64,000 nucleotides of DNA. Source: Artemisia argyi (lineage: Eukaryota > Streptophyta > Magnoliopsida > Asterales > Asteraceae). The notes under the pieces were generated by a model. That model was not told where the DNA came from and did no database searches. It was given only the letters and a program-made list of their open reading frames with translations. Within the stretch, counting starts at the first letter, position 1. Each line of letters starts with the position of its first letter. A program made the position numbers and the translations under genes. The DNA lies in assembly GCA_030686995.1 (NCBI GenBank), contig CM060697.1:104717272-104781271 (forward strand), written 5' to 3'. Below are positions 35,215-47,249 of this stretch, piece after piece.

Positions 35215-35800
35215 GGGTGAGTCCTACATCTCAGCCCAAAAAGGCAAACAAATGCTCCTACTATGCTGAACACCTAAACTAGCATAATAATGACATGCCA
35301 AACTTATGGGACCTAATAAAAACCGTATTTAATTTGATCACGGAGACTAATATCAAAAGCATTTGCAAACTCCATTTGGGCTTCAGTCAAGCCACAATCA
35401 TCAAAATCGTCATTATCATATGGGTTTTCATCATAGGTCTCTCGTCCTTCAATTGTTCGTATAAACTCTTCCTACCCACTCCACCACCAATTTTAGAGAT
35501 TTCATTAACCTTGGAACTCGTAGATGCCATATAAGTAGCAATTTCGACGTAGACCTCGAGCACTTCATCATCACTATCTGTATTATCCAGATCAACAACT
35601 TGTTCAAAACTAGGAAGCGTTGATTTATAAAGTCTTAGGGCTTCCCATTATCACCCACTAGGACAAGCTTCCCATCAAGCATTTGACTTTCTAGTTGAGT
35701 AATCCTTGCAAACCAAAGGTGAATCACTTTGACTACCATATGCAGCACCATCCAACCCTATAAAAATTCCAAGTTTGGATGAAGAAGATATATTTAAAGG
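35215..35800 (-). pseudogene. Decayed C-terminal fragment of a multicopy zinc-knuckle-associated ORF
   Basis: Reading the minus strand in shifting frames gives LPSFEQVVDLDNTDSDDEV, YMASTSSKVNEISK, GGGVGRKSLYEQ and DENPYDNDDFDDCGLTEAQM followed by EFANAFDISLRDQ. This pattern resembles the C-terminus of a repetitive ORF I recall from Asteraceae genomes, often alongside DUF4283/CCHC (LINE ORF1-type) proteins. Stops and frameshifts interrupt it. The family assignment is from memory. Confidence 0.4.
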
Positions 35801-35900
35801 GTAATTCTCTCACTGCCATTATATAAATTCCAAGTTATTTCATGCCAATCAAGCGGGGGACTACAAATTCTTCAGCATTTAGAACAACTAGAAATGAGTT

Positions 35901-35920
35901 TTTTTTTTTTTTTTTTTCTT
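35901..35920. repeat. Poly-T tract
   Basis: About 20 T followed by C and 7 T. Confidence 0.95.
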
Positions 35921-36019
35921 TTTTTCATCAAAATAGAATTTAAATAGTGGTTAAAGAAAAACGAGCAACAAGCTATAAAACATATGTATCAAACACGAAA
36001 GGAATAAAAACATGATGAT

Positions 36020-36627
36020 TTTCAATGCATGCTTTCTCGTGTTTTGTCACTTTGCACAAGACGGCTTACAAAGCGGCATGTCTAGCTATAAAACCCTGAC
36101 TACTCAACCCTACGAGAGGAGAAACCCTGGTCAGATCCACACAAGCATGTTTCCCTCCAACTCATCCAAAAACCAAAATGTCAGCCAGTCTCAATGTAGA
36201 TCTTCCATCCGACGGGTCCGTCAAAAATTTCACAGGCGTTTCTTTCTTGGCAGAGATCCCGACACGCCTACTTATATAAAAAAGGACTTCTCTAACAAAA
36301 TCATGCCTGTACTTGAAGCCCGGAGCTCTTTACAATGAACCGCATGTTTCCCAAAGTAATCCAAACATGTCTTGCGACAAACAGGGCATATCTCATCAAC
36401 CGGAAAAATGGAATCATAAGGCGATACTTAAGGATAATACGATATTACGCTGGTGTTATATGTTGACCTAGCCCGTCTATGGGAATAGCTAGTAGAAAAT
36501 CCTGATCATGTGGTGCGCGTAGACACTCAAAAACAACTTTCTGCCTCACAGTCATGTCAAAATGAACTTTCATATCCTTGACCATTTCACTAAAAAAAAG
36601 CACTCGCTTATATTTTACATGTTCCAT
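36020..36627 (-). pseudogene. Decayed copy of a repetitive plant ORF (CPVC..HAVHC type)
   Basis: The minus strand reads MVKDMKVHFDMTVRQKVVFE, LRAPHDQDFLLAIPIDGLGQ, an in-frame stop, then (after a frame change) CPVCRKTCLDYFGKHAVHC. Shifted fragments follow that match a TDP.(E/D)GRSTLR..D-like tail. I recall this ORF as a multicopy family in Asteraceae annotations, sometimes labelled reverse-transcriptase-associated; its function is unknown to me. Multiple stops and shifts mark it as dead. The plus-strand ORF at 36012-36338 is its antisense shadow. Confidence 0.5.
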
Positions 36628-36644
36628 CTAAGATTGCTTCCACC

Positions 36645-36676
36645 GTTTTTTTTTTTTTGTTTTTTTTTTTTTTTTT
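36645..36676. repeat. Poly-T tract
   Basis: Two T runs split by one G. It could be the poly-A tail of a minus-strand retroposed sequence. Confidence 0.9.
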
Positions 36677-38641
36677 AATATTTGATCGTACTTTAAGAAT
36701 ATAGGTAATGAAGGATCAATAATTAAAGGAAAAAGAAGGCATGAACGTGATAAATATAAGTGAAAGAAAATGACATTAATGAAGATGGAGAACACATATG
36801 TAAGAGTACAACCCGAATAATCCGAACTCTTATTAGGGGTGGGTTTCCGTAAAAATTTTGCCCTTATTTTGATTTTGTACACCCATGTTATGTTAGTGAT
36901 TTCTTTTATTATTACATATGTTTTCTTGGATTTTTTTAGAATTTGGCTCACTTTCTGATATTTTTCTACCCGATAAAGAACATCATCTACAACTTCAATG
37001 TTCAAAATACCTAAAGCACAGAAGGCCATTTGGTTACCAAGATACAAAGCTCCTCAATCTTCTCTAGTCAATCAATACAAATTAATAAATCAACACTCGC
37101 TCCCTTGTGGCAGAAACACAAATTTTATAAGGTCTATTTACACTAATATTAAAGTACTTGTTCATAAATCAGATTCATACAGACGGATACATACAATATC
37201 GCCACTAATTAACCAGATTTGTAGTTGTTGGTTGAGGATCCCTTTGTGTTAAAGACGAGTATATCGTCCTTGACAAGATATCAGATGTTGAAGAAGGAAC
37301 TCATATGAAAGGAGCAACTGATAAGACTAGCTTGGTCACCTGAAAACATCAGTTTAGAGATCCTATATCCGTCCTTGTTTCAATGTCTCTAGTCATCTAT
37401 GAGACAAATTTGCTTTATTTTATAAATACATCGTTTGTTTTAGAGAAGGTTATCATAGAGTTACAAGTTAACCAGGCCAGAAACCTTTAGTTAGCAGTAT
37501 TATATTTGGTTAAATTTCAAATTATTCATGATGAGTTCTTGACTTTGTCTCACATACACGTCTTAAAAGTTGTCCAATGACTAAAGTAAGGAAACATATG
37601 GACCATAGGTAATAGAATGATAATGTGTAATGATGGCAACCTGCATACTAATTCAACCTTTGAGAAAAAACAGACATTGACATCACATAAAGAAGGATTG
37701 TTACAATTTTCATTTGGAAAATGGAGCATGTACGTGAGAATAATCTGCCATCTGTATTCAGAATATAATTGTTCCAAAAACTTCTTTGATTTATAATGAT
37801 GTCTTACTAATGTTAATTCTTTTAGTGCAAAATATCATAGGAAAACGAAATATAAGTTACACATATTTGAATGCCGTGTCAACTTTTACTTTAAGTTTTA
37901 ACCACAGAAACTTTGCACCACTTGAAGATTTTCGATAATTAGTATTATTTGGGTTTCAAAATAAAGTTTGGTTGGTCTGGTTGTAATTCAAATTTTCATC
38001 AACAATTGTTTGTTTTATATCTTTGTAATCTTTCATATAACTCTTAGACACCTGGGTAGTTCTAATTTAAAACAAGAAAATTCAGAATCCACTTGGCATC
38101 TGTCTGGAGCAAATACGGATATTATTATTTTGAGAATCCTTTGGATGCATATATGAATACAAAATTTCAGTGTCTTATAGGGAATAATAGCATTTGATCC
38201 TTATAAGATCCATTTATGTCTAAACTAAACTAAACTAAAATTTTTTACTGTTTTGATATATAATCAAGTAAATTCCTAAGAAAGACAAGTATAAAGAAAA
38301 AATCGACACCAAACAAGACTTACCAAGAAATTGCCAATTTTGTTTGCTTTGTCTTCACTTCCTTGTCAGGATTCAACTCGGATTATATAAACATTGTGTA
38401 AGCATCATCCAATGTGTAGCTGTTAATTACGTGTACTAGTCTATTTCTGACTCAAACACACATCATCTGATTTGAGAATCTATAACCGTTTAACGTAAAA
38501 TATCATAACTGATAATATATAAAATAGACTAAATTACTTATAACAAGTTCCTATCACTAAAAGCTAAGATCTTTCAGGGAAAAGGCCTCGTTATAAATTA
38601 GTACTTTTCAGTATTAAGAAATATAAAAAAAATAAACTAAG
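36677..38641. other. Intergenic region upstream of the NLR gene
   Basis: No coding exon or mobile-element end recognised in nearly 2 kb. The last 250 bp are AT-rich and would contain the NLR promoter. A clear TATA box cannot be singled out among many AT runs. Confidence 0.5.
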
Positions 38642-41248
38642 ATGGCAAACATTGGTCTAGAATTATTGATGGAGAACTTGAAGCTACTAATATGCTCTGA
38701 TAGTCCTCCATTGATGGACAGCCCGTTTGTTCAAGAGAAAGAGCCTCAGTTCCAATTTCTGTATCAGGAAATCGAGCCCCTGAGAAACTTTGTTATGGTA
38801 GACAGAGATAGAAGATTGGCGAGAAGGCTTAGAAATGTGGTGAATGAAGCCGAAGACATTGTTGATCTATTTCTGACCAACGGTTTTATCAGAAACAACA
38901 CAAACATTACGATGTGTGGTGCCATCAGCACCTATCAATCCCCAAATTTTGATAGTGTTGTGGAAGAGATCAAATCCATTAAAAAGGAATTTATGGATAA
39001 GAAGATGCAGTCACAAACTGAAGTCCTGCAGCCAACCGTTGTAACTTTGCCTAGGAGAAATATAACTAGTGCAGTACTAAAAGAAGAAATTATTGTGGGC
39101 CTTGACGATGACTCGATGGTTTTAGTGGAGAGGCTTACAGGAAATCAAAAGCAATTAGACATCATCTCGATTGTTGGTATGGGTGGTCTAGGTAAGACTA
39201 CATTGGCAACAAAAGTATTCAGTGATCGGTTTATCGTCTATCATTTTCATGTCCGTGCATGGGTTTCAGTATCCCAGGCATATAGTAAGAAGGATTTGTT
39301 AATTTCCCTTTTGACATCCATTGGAAAACAAGCACCTGAAGAAATTTATAAGTTGAAGGTTGGGAAAATCTCCGAATTGTTGTACAAGAGCTTGAAAGGC
39401 CAAAGATATCTAATTGTTATCGATGACTTATGGAGTGCTAGGGCATGGGATGATTTGAAAATGTACTTCCCAAATGATAACACCCACAGCAGAATCTTGC
39501 TAACCACTCGCCTCTCTGAAATTTCATTGTATGCAAATCCACACGGTTTCACTCACTATCTACAATTTCTGACCATAGAGGAGAGCTGGGAGTTATTAAG
39601 CAAGAAAGTGTTTCCGGAAGATGACTGCCCAAAAAGGTTGATCAAAGCTGGAATGCAAATTGCTAAAAAATGTCAAGGACTACCACTAGCTGTGGTTGTC
39701 ATAGCAGGACTTCTAGTAAAAGGTGAGAAGAGTACATGTGTGTGGGAAAAAGTTTCAGAAAGTGTAATCTCATACATTGTTGGCGACCCGAAAGGATACT
39801 TGGACACACTGGCTTTGAGTTACGACCACTTGCCTCCTCACTTGAGAAACTGTTTTCTCTATGTAGGAGGCTTCCCAGAAGATTGTAAGATCCCAGTGAC
39901 AAGATTGATCTGGTTATGGGTGGCCGAGGGATTTATACATGAAGATGGTGAAAAGCTTTTGGAGGAAGTGGCTGAAGATTACTTGATGGAACTGATAGAT
40001 AGAAGCCTATTGATCGTTGCAAAAAGAAGGTCAAATGGTGGGGTCAAGGCTTGTCGTATTCATGATCTTTTAAGGGAGCTCTGTTTGAGAAAGGCTGCGG
40101 AAGAAAACTTTTTCCAGAAAATATCCAGGTCAGGTTACCTTTCATCTTCTAAGTTTATTCTAGGTCAGCAACGCCGTCTATTTGCAGACTCTGGAGTTTT
40201 ATCTGAAATCTCTTCACACCATTCTACCCCACACATTCGATCCTTTTTGTGTTTTAATAAGGAATGGTATTTCAGTTTAGGAGTTCAGAGGTGTTTTCAT
40301 CCATTTCTACTTCTAAGGGTACTCGACCTACTAACTATTCATACACCTATTGTTCCCCTCGCTTTAGAACTACTTATTCATCTTAGGCACTTAGCACTTT
40401 GGTCTGAGGTCACCAAGCTCCCTTCGTCGGTGTGTAACCTATGGAACCTTCAAACCCTCATTCTCAAAGAAAATTATTCTGGTTTCATGAAGTTACCAGA
40501 AAACATTGCAAAGATGGTAAACTTAAGGCATATGTGGATTGAAATGATCATTTCTATACCTGATATTCACAACCCATCTACCTCTGATTTTTTCTACAAC
40601 TTGCAAACTATTTCTATGTTAAAATTACACGGTAGAGCTGAAAGTATGTTGAAAAGGATTCCTAATGTCAGGAAGCTCGGGTGTGCTGTTTACGAGGATA
40701 AAAAAGATGATGCATTCCCCAACTTTTCCTTACTAGACCACCTTGAAACTCTAAAGGTGATCCAGCCGGAAGTTCTGCAAGCGGAATCAATGTTATCAAA
40801 GGAGTATATTAGTTTCCCGGTAACCTTAAAAAAACTAACTTTATCAGGATGTCGTCTTCCTTGGTTTAGTATGTCAACAATTCAATCATTGCCTAATCTT
40901 GAAATTCTCAAGTTGCTAAACTATGCCTTCGAAGGACCCACATGGGACACGGGAGAAGGACAGTTTCGTCAACTAAAGTTCTTGAAATTGCAGAACTTGG
41001 ATATCCATCAATGGGAAGCTTATAGCACCAATTTTCCTTGCCTTACAAGATTGGTGTTGCTAGAATGCTACTATCTTAAGGGTATTCCAGAGGAAGTAGG
41101 AGAAATCCCCACACTTGAGATGATTGATATAGATAAACGGAACTATTCTGTTGTCAAATCTGCTAATAAAATTCGAGAACAGCAGCACGCTATGGGAAAC
41201 TATGAGTTGAAGATCAACGTGATAGGGTTTTTGACATCAATAAGATGA
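38642..41248 (+). CDS. CC-NB-ARC-LRR disease resistance protein (R1-like)
   Basis: A single-exon ORF of 868 residues. The N-terminus is a coiled-coil domain with an EDVID-type motif (NEAEDIVDLF, about residue 70). The NB-ARC domain follows: P-loop GMGGLGKTT (about 180), RNBS-A FHVRAWVSVSQ, kinase-2 LIVIDDLW (about 257), RNBS-B SRILLTTR, GLPL CQGLPLA (about 345), RNBS-D CFLYVGGFPED (about 403) and an MHD-equivalent RIHDLLREL (about 472; Ile replaces Met). A degenerate LRR domain covers roughly 540-850. All nucleotide-binding motifs look intact and the length is normal for the class, so it may be functional. The family acts as intracellular immune receptors that switch on when ATP replaces ADP. 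It resembles the solanaceous R1 late-blight-type group; specificity cannot be read from the sequence. Its 3' two-fifths and downstream flank are duplicated at 50163. Confidence 0.92.
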   Translation: MANIGLELLMENLKLLICSDSPPLMDSPFVQEKEPQFQFLYQEIEPLRNFVMVDRDRRLARRLRNVVNEAEDIVDLFLTNGFIRNNTNITMCGAISTYQSPNFDSVVEEIKSIKKEFMDKKMQSQTEVLQPTVVTLPRRNITSAVLKEEIIVGLDDDSMVLVERLTGNQKQLDIISIVGMGGLGKTTLATKVFSDRFIVYHFHVRAWVSVSQAYSKKDLLISLLTSIGKQAPEEIYKLKVGKISELLYKSLKGQRYLIVIDDLWSARAWDDLKMYFPNDNTHSRILLTTRLSEISLYANPHGFTHYLQFLTIEESWELLSKKVFPEDDCPKRLIKAGMQIAKKCQGLPLAVVVIAGLLVKGEKSTCVWEKVSESVISYIVGDPKGYLDTLALSYDHLPPHLRNCFLYVGGFPEDCKIPVTRLIWLWVAEGFIHEDGEKLLEEVAEDYLMELIDRSLLIVAKRRSNGGVKACRIHDLLRELCLRKAAEENFFQKISRSGYLSSSKFILGQQRRLFADSGVLSEISSHHSTPHIRSFLCFNKEWYFSLGVQRCFHPFLLLRVLDLLTIHTPIVPLALELLIHLRHLALWSEVTKLPSSVCNLWNLQTLILKENYSGFMKLPENIAKMVNLRHMWIEMIISIPDIHNPSTSDFFYNLQTISMLKLHGRAESMLKRIPNVRKLGCAVYEDKKDDAFPNFSLLDHLETLKVIQPEVLQAESMLSKEYISFPVTLKKLTLSGCRLPWFSMSTIQSLPNLEILKLLNYAFEGPTWDTGEGQFRQLKFLKLQNLDIHQWEAYSTNFPCLTRLVLLECYYLKGIPEEVGEIPTLEMIDIDKRNYSVVKSANKIREQQHAMGNYELKINVIGFLTSIR

Positions 41249-41290
41249 TTTATGGAGATTTGAATGTGCATAGAGTAATTATCAAATCGT

Positions 41291-42392
41291 GTTATGTTTG
41301 TATGTAAGAACTACAGTTTCTGAGATTATAGGGTGTTTTACAGCCTCTTAAATTTTGTGCATAGCGTGATTATCAAATCGTGTTATGTTTGTATCTTATT
41401 ATTTGATCACATTCTGGGGTGATCATTTTTAATTTCTGCCTACACGGCCCTGACTTGTTGTCTATCTTACCAGGTATGTGCATTTGAGACATTATAGCAT
41501 AAAACAGGTTATGGTGTGACTTGTGAGTGTACGACCTAGGCTTTGATATCAATCAGAAACATCATTTGGGTTTCACTTCAAGACCCAGCGGCATCGAAAA
41601 TGGTCAAATGTCACTATTTATTCGTATACATAATTACATCTATCGAGTTGATCATTATAGACAAACACTTTACTAAATATCTATATAGTTCTTTACTTCA
41701 ATTAGAATATAGATCGTGTAAATTACACCGTTAATCCCTGAGGTACGGCCAAATTCATACGACATTCAAAAATGTGAAATCCTGCACCGTTAGTTCAATA
41801 TATTGAATAAATTACATGGGTGGTCTAATTTTGCTAATGTCGTTATGTTTGTATGTAAGAACTACAGTTTCTGAGATTATAGGGTGTTTTACAGCCTCTT
41901 AAATTTTGTGCATAGCGTGATTATCAAATCGTGTTATGTTTGTATCTTATTATTTGATCACATTCTGGGGTGATCATTTTTAATTTCTGCCTACACGGCC
42001 CTGACTTGTTGTCTATCTTACCAGGTATGTGCATTTGAGACATTATAGCATAAAACAGGTTATGGTGTGACTTGTGAGTGTACGACCTAGGCTTTGATAT
42101 CAATCAGAAACATCATTTGGGTTTCACTTCAAGACCCAGCGGCATCGAAAATGATCAAATGTCACTATTTATTCGTATACATAATTACATCTATCGAGTT
42201 GATCATTATAGACAAACACTTTACTAAATATCTATATAGTTCTTTACTTCAATTAGAATATAGATCGTGTAAATTACACCGTTAATCCCTGAGGTACGGC
42301 CAAATTCATACGACATTCAAAAATGTGAAATCCTGCACCGTTAGTTCAATATATTGAATAAATTACATGGGTGGTCTAATTTTGCTAATGTC
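41291..42392. repeat. 551-bp tandem duplication downstream of the NLR
   Basis: 41291-41841 and 41842-42392 are almost identical (one visible A/G difference in the shared 63-codon frame). The second NLR locus has one copy only. The unit covers the immediate 3' flank of the NLR, including its likely polyadenylation area. Confidence 0.95.
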
Positions 42393-42762
42393 GTTAGCTT
42401 TTCTCATTATCTCATACCTCACGTTCAAATCACATGATGGTATTTTTGTCCAAACACTTTTTTTTTTGTCCTTTTCGAATTTTTTCAACCCTAACTAACA
42501 ATGTAGAGTGACTGTAGCAATTTGTACTTTTTGTGATTTTTTTTAATTTTTTTTTTGTTTTTTTGTTTCTTTTCTATTTTTGAAACTAAATAAAAAAAAA
42601 CATTCAATCCGCTTATAATATAACGCCATATTCGAATTATTTCAATCCAATCAAAGTTGTTAATAGAATATGTTCAGTTGTTTAAAAAACTTTTGGCTAC
42701 AATTAGGATGTTAATTGAAATAATATCTAAAACCCTTATTTATATTTTTCGGCATCTGTAGG
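42393..42762. other. NLR downstream flank, no gene seen
   Basis: T-rich sequence shared with copy 2. Ends with the hAT target sequence TCTGTAGG. Confidence 0.7.
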
Positions 42763-43137
42763 TAGGGGTTTCATAAAACCCGACCCGAACTCGACCGGGT
42801 TCGGGTCAACTCAGGTTTGGTCAACTCTGGTCAAAAATCATATTCGGGTCAATCGGGTCACCTCGAATTGACCCGAGTTCTAAACAAGGTCGGGTATGTT
42901 TTTTTAGCCTTGACCCGACCCGAACCCGCGTTGACCCGACTAAACTAACACTTTACAATGTAAAAATACTCGGGTTGACCCCAAACCCGAGTTGACCCGA
43001 CCCGAGTTGACCCGAACCCGAATTGACCCGACCCGAGTTGACCCGAGTTCTAAACAGGGTCGGGTTCGGGTATGTTTTTTGGAGGCTTGACCCGAGTTGA
43101 CCCGAACCCGGCCGGGTCAACCCGAATGACAGCCCTA
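42763..43137. mobile_element. hAT MITE, copy 1, GACCCGA-rich
   Basis: The ends are TAGGGGTTTCAT and (complement) TAGGGCTGTCAT. Perfect 8-bp duplications TCTGTAGG flank it (42755-42762, 43138-43145). The interior is made of GACCCGA/TCGGGTC words. This is a classical hAT-derived miniature element; no ORF. Confidence 0.9.
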
Positions 43138-43204
43138 TCTGTAGGCACTACAACATACACCGGTATTGGCAGGGACATTTCCAGGCTTTCGGTGGGGACT
43201 TCTC

Positions 43205-43702
43205 CCTGCCTATACCTTTCGGCGGGGACATCTCACCGCCAAAAGACCGCCGCCAATACCTCCTCGCTGATACCTTTCGGCGACCAAGTGGCACCTTTTT
43301 GCGGGGACATGTGGGTCCCGTAGCAATTTTGGCCTGGTAAAACAATGCCAGCGTGGCACTACTTTTTGGCGAGGACGTGTCCCCACAAAAAGTAGTATTC
43401 AGTGATGTAATTAGTGTTTTAAACACTGATTATATTAAGTGAACACATCTTTTGGCGGGGACAAGTCCTCTCTAAAAGGTGTGTCCACAGTAAAGTGCTA
43501 CCCTTTTGACGGGGACATGTCACCACCAAAATAGAAATCTAAACTGAAATGCCCTCCATTTGGCGGGGACATGTCACCGCCAAAAGAGGAATCCAAAGTA
43601 AGACATGCACCCTACTTTTGGCGGCGATGTGTCCCCGCCAAAAGTAATAACCATATTATATGTGTTTACCTTTTGGTGGAGACATGTCCCCGCCAAAAGG
43701 GT
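43205..43702. repeat. CACTA-A subterminal palindromic repeats, copy 1
   Basis: Eight imperfect copies of a 30-bp palindrome (half-site CTTTTGGCGGGGACA and its complement) occur at about 43218, 43287, 43361, 43450, 43503, 43558, 43615 and 43670. CACTA transposases bind subterminal repeats of this kind. The centre is ACATGT. Confidence 0.9.
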
Positions 43703-44218
43703 CAGACCCATTTTACAGCATATTGCTACAAAATGAGTCATATTTAGATTTTTTCCAAAATTTTTCCGGAAAAAATCTAAACAATAACATGTAACCTGTA
43801 TCAAGCAGATCTGCACTAGTATATATACCATAAACCACTGCAACATCGCCAAATTCGTTACAACATCGCCAAATCTCTAAACATAATATCATATATAACC
43901 AAAACGCTACAGTATCGCCAAAACAGTTCAAAAACTGTGATCACATGATTATCCGTAAATAGTTCTACAAAAGTATACTTAACCTAGTCATCTGCAAATG
44001 GTGCAAAACTATACTTGTAATCCATTTAGCTGGAATCCAAACACATAATCTACATAAACACATAATAATCCATAAATATCCATAAATATGTCCATAACCA
44101 CTACAACGACACATATAAACCGACCCAAACTACCCATACGCTACTCCTGTGTCCCCCCACTGCCCCTACAACCTCCACTCCCCTCCTGGGTACCTCTAGA
44201 CTCACATTGTGAAGCCTC

Positions 44219-45047
<829 letters not shown>

Positions 45048-45216
45048 CTGTAAAAATACAAGTTGAATTAACATATAGAAATTCGGGAACAAATTAACAT
45101 AAGCATGCACACATTCAAATACATACACATTTAAAATAAATATACACATTTAAAAAATCCATAACAATTTCATTCAAATAAGCTAAGTGTCGTTTTACAA
45201 GGTACAATTTAAGATC

Positions 45217-45592
45217 AATCTGCTACATCTACATCACTATCATAAACAGCATGAGTCGCATCTTCAACTTCATCATCAGAATTGTTTGCATCCGAGTCTG
45301 CTAAATCATAAGGATCGTCGTCCTCATCATCAATAAATTCACCGTCGTCATCAACTTGAATGATTAGTGGTGGTGCCTCAACTAACGTTATTGACCATCG
45401 ATATTTAAGGTTTCAAATGCCAAATCATTCAAATTAGCAGACAGTTGGAGATTCGATGAGTTGTTGCCATGTATCACATCATCATCGTCTTCTGTCACAA
45501 TGACATCCCAGGTTGTGTTGTGATTCACTTCTTGGACGACCTTCCAATGGAGTGGTCGTCTGGCAGGATCTTCAAACAAACCATAAGCCCGT
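45217..45592 (-). pseudogene. CACTA TNPD-like transposase, C-terminal remnant
   Basis: The minus strand reads LFEDPARRPLHWKVVQEVNH then NTTWDVIVTEDDDD. After a frame change it reads PPLIIQVDDDGEFIDDEDDD, PYDLADSDANNSDDEVEDAT and DSDVDVAD, then a stop at about 45217. The DPA..W.VVQ pattern followed by an acidic tail matches the end of plant CACTA TNPD proteins (DUF4216 region). The catalytic part would lie upstream (above 45600) and is missing. Confidence 0.6.
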
Positions 45593-45990
45593 TATATAAG
45601 CAGAAACATAATCAATCCGCAAACTAATATATTAAAACTAGTATACAATTAACCAATATATTAAAACTAATATTTTTCAAAACCTTACAATTAACCAATA
45701 TATTAAAACTAGTATACCATATATACTAACCAAACGCCAACTAACATTTAACCAATACTAACTTCACATTTTTAAAATGAATCTTAGTGTGCAAAGGGAT
45801 CCTCATTAAACGCAATATCTACAACTAGTATACCATATATACTAACCAAACGCCAACTAACATTTAACCAAACGCAACCAAACAACTAACCAAACGCAAT
45901 ATCTACAACAACTAACCAAAGTCTAACATACCTAATATACTATACTAATATGTAAAAAATAATACGGATACGAAAAAAAACAACATACTG
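45593..45990. repeat. Degenerate short tandem repeats
   Basis: Phrases CCAATATATTAAAACTAGTATAC and TATACTAACCAAACGCCAACTAACATTTAACC recur two to three times. No coding frame. Confidence 0.7.
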
Positions 45991-45994
45991 TCTT

Positions 45995-46240
45995 GGGCTC
46001 TCGACTGTGGTCTCGGGCACGGGCTGTGACCTCCGGTTGTGGTCTCGGGCTCTCGGCTGTGGTCTTGGGCTCGGGCTATAATAAAAGAGAGCAATGTTTT
46101 ATATCAAAAGTTTAAAAACTTGGTCTCGGCTGTTGTCGTCGACATGTCGTCGGGATACCAAAAGTTAATAAAAAAAATAAAACGAGGTACATTACCTGCT
46201 GTCTTGGTTGTCTCGGCTCTCACCCTCGGCTCTGCTACTG
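45995..46240. repeat. CTCGGGCTGTGGT minisatellite
   Basis: GTGGTCTCGGGCTCTCGGCT-like units repeat about six times. One degenerate GTCGTCGACATGTCGTCG palindrome is at 46135-46153. A minus-strand Pro/Arg/Ser-rich exon is possible but unproven. Confidence 0.6.
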
Positions 46241-46413
46241 TATTAAAAAAAATTATAACAAAAAGTAACAACAATTTTATTAACAAAACTAAATAACAAT
46301 TTTATTAACAATTTTTAATAACAATTTTAATAACAATAATTTTATTAAAAAAAATTACCTGTGGTGCTTAGTGGGAAGAAAGGAGAAGAAAGAAGAAGGA
46401 ATGAATTAAACAA

Positions 46414-46640
46414 ATGAGGGGTTGAGGAAAGAATTAAACATGGGAATAGGAGGAGGAGGAGGTGCACAGTGGTGCTCGTGTGGTGGTGGTGGTAAATGTG
46501 GTGGTGTTGTTGGGGTGGAGCTGTGGTGGTGGTGGTGGTATAATGTGGTATGTTGTTGGGGTGGAGGAGTGGCTGAGGTGGTGTGGTGTGGTCGTATAAT
46601 AGCCGGAGGAGTGGTGGAGGTGGTGTGGTGGTGGTATAAT
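46414..46640. repeat. GGT/GGA-rich low-complexity sequence
   Basis: Long runs of GGTGGTGGT and GGAGGAGG with TGTGGT interspersed. The +strand Gly/Trp-rich ORF at 46422-46655 is a product of this composition. Confidence 0.8.
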
Positions 46641-46742
46641 CGCTGGAGAAAATAATTGAGGTGGTGCGATGGTTTATTTTTTTGGGTATTGCGTTTTGTG
46701 AGAAATAATTGACCAGATCTGGTTTTGGTATTGCTTTTTATT

Positions 46743-46912
46743 TTCCCGTCGACATGTCGACGGGAATATAAACGAAATTTTTTATATTATTACTAATACC
46801 GTCGACATGTCGACGGTAATATTACGCTATTTTGTCGTTTACGTTTGGCGGGACGTATTAAATTTTCACGAAATTTTTGGCGGTTTTATTCCCGTCGACA
46901 TGTCGACGGGAA
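46743..46912. repeat. CACTA-B palindromes, left cluster
   Basis: Three palindromes (46743-46766, 46797-46818, 46889-46912). The first and third are perfect 24-mers with half-site TTCCCGTCGACA; the middle has TACCGTCGACA. Confidence 0.97.
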
Positions 46913-47249
46913 AATAGCTTTTATTTAAAAAATATGTATAATAAAAACTTTTATAAAATTACTTTATTATAAATACTTTTATAAAATTACTTTAATATAA
47001 TTAAAAAAATTTATTTATTATAAATACTTTTATAAAATATTAAAAAATAAGTTTTATAAAATTAATAAACTAAATTAATTATATAATTGAAAAAAATTAT
47101 TTATTATAAATACTTTTATAAAATTAAAAAAATATATATATTTAAAATTAATTACTTATATTATAATTAAAAAAAATCATTTATTAAAATATAAAATAAA
47201 ATAATTAAAATATCACAAAATACTAAATCCCAACCATTATAAAATTAAT
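46913..47249. other. AT-rich spacer
   Basis: ACTTTTATAAAATTA-type words recur irregularly. No gene seen. Confidence 0.7.

Noticed and set aside
36012..36338. 108-residue plus-strand ORF
   Set aside because: Antisense to the decayed CPVC..HAVHC-type ORF, with no support of its own.
41543..41734. 63-codon ORF repeated three times (41543, 42094, 51905)
   Set aside because: It repeats only because the DNA segment is duplicated; no motif, and it lies in the NLR 3' flank.
46422..46655. Gly/Trp-rich ORF
   Set aside because: A product of the GGT/GGA low-complexity stretch.
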